In this document: positions 60,136-64,000 of the stretch, one piece after another
How the letters are laid out: every line of letters starts with the position of its first letter
How positions within the stretch are numbered: the stretch's first letter is position 1
DNA from: Antedon mediterranea
Taxonomy: Eukaryota > Echinodermata > Crinoidea > Comatulida > Antedonidae
Length of the DNA: 64,000 nt
Direction: 5' to 3'
Assembly (NCBI RefSeq): GCF_964355755.1
Contig: NC_092675.1
Location: 30,032,912-30,096,911, forward strand
Program-made: the position numbers and the translations under genes
Notes under the pieces: model-generated
What the model saw: only the letters and a program-made list of their open reading frames with translations
Told to the model about the DNA's origin: nothing
Databases searched by the model: none

Positions 60136-60301
60136 TAAAGCTCTGTCTACATTATCAAACTAGTTTTACAAAAAAGTGTGATGTTCCCAAATATGGTAGT
60201 GATATACCCAATTATGATAGTGATATGACATCATCATGTCCATATATGGGCACATCACATTTTTTTGTCACATAAAGTTTGCTAGTATAGACAGTGCTTA
60301 A
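60136..60301. mobile_element. 150-bp MITE family, copy 6
   Basis: TAAAGCTCTGTCTACATTATC at the left, GCTAGTATAGACAGTGCTTA at the right, same interior as the 7168 copy. It lies upstream of the first visible kinase exon, probably in an intron. Confidence 0.85.
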
Positions 60302-63095
60302 TAATATGCTTTAAAATTGAGGAAAACATTGTGAACTGAAAATCCCAGAAAAAAATCCCTATAAAAACCAAAACAAACCAGTAAATACCAGCTCACTCAC
60401 AGGAAAGCATCATGAATAGAATGATAAATTATTTCCCGCTTGCTGACACATTGGCCTTGAAAACTATCTAAAAATACTAAACAAATTGGCCAGCGATTTG
60501 TGAAATATACGGATGTCCATCAGCCAGATAGCTTTTATTTTACAATAATTTTAGCAGGATTAAACTTGAGAAATATGGTAGATGTGGGTAATCTGCATCA
60601 ATCAGTTTTAATACCCTGATTAAAATCACTGACGTAAATTAAGGAATTAACACCAATATTAGTGCTTTTCTAGAAAAATAAAATTGGTATCATAATACTG
60701 GATAACATTTACTTGCATAAAGTTGCTAGATCATGTTGCTTGGTTTGATTTCACAGTCTAAATCTACATTTTGCAAAAGGACCAACATCTTGCCATGATT
60801 TAGTAACCTTTTGTATTTAGGATAAATTGTGTCCTGATTGGTTAAAATCTCACTACTGTATATAACATTATTATATACTACTATACTATACACTAATGTA
60901 TATATGACCAATCAGGGAGAGTTTGACCACCACGATAATTTATATTTTAGATCATTTGTTCCAAAAACAATTCATATTTTTAATTTGAAATCTAAAAGAA
61001 CTTTTAAAAATCTTTATCTTAATAGAATTGCTATCGTCTTACTGTATATTTTACAAGTACAGTTTACCTTTATCTATAGTTTTTCGATGAATTGAAAAGA
61101 TCACATTATTTTGCAACTAACCTCCTCAATAAAAATAGCCTATAAAAAGTGTACAAAGTTCAAACACAAACCCATACATTTGTGTTTGTATGCATCCCTC
61201 AATATAACCAAATATGGAAAGGGAAGTGGATCGCCATTATTGCTCGTTCTGCAAATTTGTTCAACACTGTGCAACACCCAACGTTTACACAAATACAGAT
61301 GTACTTTAGATAAATGATTATTAGATAGTAGTACTCAATATACTGTGGTTCTCATAGAGTAAATAATTAATAATACTAATATTTTGGGGATTACAATCTC
61401 AAGTAAAGCTAGCAGTTTTTGGGCAATCTGCATAAAGGTCCTTTCATACCTGTCCAGACTCACTGTACTGTACCAAGCAATCCGACACAAACAACCTGAA
61501 CAGGGTCTGGACTGAAGCAGGTGTGAAAAGCCCATTATTCTATATTGGTCACAAATTAGAAGAAATACAGTAGAAAGTATATTGGAGGAGAAAACTTTAA
61601 TATGAATTTAAATTTATAAAAAAATCAATTATTACTACTACTAATGTCCTACTAATCACATCCCCAATCTCCTTGTACATCAAAGGTCTGAGTTCTATTT
61701 GACAATTATAGGCATCAGGCATGCTTCTTGTGTTTTGTTTCTAAATTTAGTTTATCGTATCATTAACAGGTGATCAACAAACCTATTAATGATGTCCTTA
61801 ATTACTATGGAGGTGATTGTTTGCTGGTAGTTGAATCATACTTAAAATAATATGAATAAATTAAATCATAATACATTACTCATCATACTTTTTGATTGTT
61901 CAGTTTGGCTAAAATGTAATGTCTGAATATTAAGAGAAATGGCTAATCAAACAGTTTGGAGGCTATTTCTTTCAATTTTTAGTGATGTCATCATGGTTTA
62001 TAACAAGTTATTTCTATTGTATAATTCATAGTAAAAGTTTGGATGGCAGTAGAATTAATGGTTTATATGTATAATTTGGAAAAAAATTGATGTGAAGGTA
62101 CAATTGAACAATTTAGTGGGAAAAGGTGCCATGCTTTGACATTTGTTAATATCATGTCACATGAGGTTTTTCCTAACTAACATCTTGATTTCCTGCACAA
62201 AGCCTTATAGTAAAAGTTTAAATGGTAACAGCAGTAATGGTATGTAGAATTTGGAAAAATGTATGTGAAGGTAAAATTGAAAAACCAATAAATATCAGCC
62301 TTTACTAAACATTGACAGTTGAATACCAACACTTTGTTGTTGTCTTTATATTAATTTATACTATCTAACAGAAATTCTCTTTGTGATTTTTACCATTTGC
62401 CAAGGATAAATTTAAATAATAAATAGTAGTAAAACTGAGGGATTTACATATTGGAGACTGCATTTAACAACTGAATATTCTATTTGTCAAGGACCAAGTA
62501 CAGTAACTCTGATTTAAAATATAGTATTGTAATGTAAGATAACAATTTTGTAAAATGCATGTTGTCACATTTATATATCAAAAAATAGTCCGTTCAAAAA
62601 AGTGAAAAGGGTGTTTTCTCTCTCTATCCAACCGCATGCTCATACTACAATTATTTTCTACATGATATCATTATTGCAATTAGGACGACCTAAAAGACAG
62701 TACTATAGTACCCCTGACACTAGATCAAAATATAGGTTGAGTTTAGGTAGTATGGCAGGTAAGAAAAAGTAAATTTTAACATTGTATGATTTCCTATTTG
62801 TAAATTATCATATTATCTATGCTTTATGACCTTTTTTACACATTAATCATCTGAAATATGTAATTTAAAAATATAAATACAATTTTATGCATGAACAGAA
62901 CTATAGTACAGTAATTTCAAATATCTCAATGAACTTATAATTTATAAGTTAACCCTAATGGTAAAATATATGTGTAATTAAAGAATAGATAAAAAGTATT
63001 ATAATAATACTAAGCATCGTTCATTATATTATACAAAGTTTCTTTTTAAATTAGAAAAATGAAAACTCAAAATTACTACTGTACTGTACAATATG
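60302..63095. other. no gene recognised
   Basis: I looked on the minus strand for kinase N-lobe exons (Gly-rich loop, VAIK, a GVC-H-type segment) and saw none. AT-rich, with an inverted pair near 60828-60925 (TCCTGATTGGTTAAAATCTC / TATGACCAATCAGGGAGA). Confidence 0.4.
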
Positions 63096-63103
63096 GAGCC
63101 TGA

Positions 63104-63275
63104 AATACACAAACCAGGAGTGTTAGTCGATGGTGTAAGCAGGCAAATACACAAACCAGGAGTGTTAGTCGATGGTGTAAGCAGGCAAATACACAAACCA
63201 GGAGTGTTAGTCGATGGTGTAAGCAGGCAAATACACAAACCAGGAGTGTTAGTCGATGGTGTAAGCAGGCAAATA
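63104..63275 (+). repeat. 42-bp tandem repeat, four perfect copies
   Basis: The unit ATACACAAACCAGGAGTGTT AGTCGATGGTGTAAGCAGGCAA occurs four times without visible change. 42 is a multiple of three, so a frame stays open on each strand (IHKPGVLVDGVSRQ), but no splice sites or start context support coding. Confidence 0.95.
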
Positions 63276-64000
63276 CATTTAAAAATGTTGTTTTTTATCA
63301 ATTTTAACAATGAAAATGTGGTCACATGATAAATGTAAGTGTCCAGTAACTGGTAAATGAATGTCAAGAGGTAGTTAGAATGATAGATATAGACTCTTAA
63401 GAACTCTTAATAAGAGAATGAAGAGTGTCCAGGTGCCTTGTTGTCCAGGGGCTCATCCCATGTCTTCAACCCCATACCAATCATAGCATTCTATAGCCTA
63501 CACAAGGACCTACTTCCGCTATTGTATCCTGCTACTAGCAAATAAACTTGGACAATTGCCAACAAAGCTTATAAATATTAAAAATAATTTGCTTTACTAT
63601 ATTTTAATATGTATAGATTAGTAGTAACTGTAGTATAGCAGTCAAAAGGCAGAATAGCCTGAAAATGACCATTAAATCACTCATTTTCCAATGCATGCAC
63701 CAAGTAGTTTGCAACTAGTGATGACAAATAATACATTTTATTAGCTTTTTAGTAAAGTATGTTATTTAATCAATAAAATGAAAGTCTTATAAACTTTGTC
63801 CTCTTTCTCCTCCCACGACCCAATACGTGTGTATAGGGTACCTATTTATCAGGTTGCAGATTCATCACCAATTCATTATCTAGGCTAAGATGGTGCTGGC
63901 CCATTGGAGAGATAACCGCTAGTAGTCCCCTTTTACAACAGAACAGAAACAGCTTCACAAGATTCTATTTCCATCCAGGGTTACCTTCTATATCCCCGCC
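63276..64000. other. no gene recognised
   Basis: The GC-richer segments at 63420-63540 and 63800-64000 look like dispersed-repeat material, not exons. No conserved protein frame seen. Confidence 0.3.

Noticed and set aside
59699-64000. N-lobe exons of the TESK-like kinase
   Set aside because: No minus-strand segment with a Gly-rich loop, VAIK-type Lys or hinge sequence with splice sites could be found; they are assumed to be outside the window.

Overview
The window is nuclear DNA from an animal. It is AT-rich, its protein-coding genes are split by many GT-AG introns, and the intergenic and intronic DNA is full of transposon fragments and tandem repeats. The best-conserved gene (SEC24C/D) is close to deuterostome orthologues, and the palindromic word TAGGCCTA recurs throughout. 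I lean towards an invertebrate deuterostome such as an echinoderm, but this is an inference with low confidence. All exon models were built by hand from splice sites, reading phase and family similarity; no alignment was run.

Layout: (1) 2-7567, plus strand: the 3' sixteen exons of a SEC24C/D COPII coat gene whose 5' end lies outside the window. (2) 7568-11101: SEC24 3' flank with a hairpin, a short duplication, a piggyBac-like MITE and a copy of a 150-bp MITE family. (3) 11102-18094, plus: a 14-exon gene for a 921-aa protein made of about eight degenerate EF-hand-type units. (4) 18095-24842: no convincing host gene. It holds a 430-bp near-perfect inverted repeat, a roughly 70-bp satellite and a decayed CR1/L2-like LINE. 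(5) 24843-30775, plus: gene A, a 1685-aa TASOR/TEX15-family (DUF3715) protein whose giant last exon carries two expanded intragenic repeats. (6) 30776-42583: a transposon-rich stretch with a SINE, a rearranged LINE, a foldback element, a minisatellite carrying an insertion, and a very homogeneous 13 x 70-bp satellite. (7) 42600-47133 (or 48356), plus: gene B, a second DUF3715 protein with the same intron positions and phases as gene A. (8) 52122-59698, minus: the 3' seven exons of a TESK-type protein kinase, converging on gene B; its N-lobe exons are not visible and probably lie beyond the right edge. (9) 59699-64000: intron or intergenic DNA with a MITE copy and a 42-bp tandem repeat.

The most interesting feature is the tandem pair of DUF3715 genes. 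In vertebrates, this family (TASOR in the HUSH complex, TEX15 in germline piRNA-directed silencing) represses transposons. Here two rapidly diverging paralogues sit in a transposon- and satellite-rich neighbourhood, with recently expanded disordered repeats. A second notable point is a decayed copy of the catalytic-loop exon of the TESK-like kinase, lying beside a cluster of ATGCAAAT octamers.
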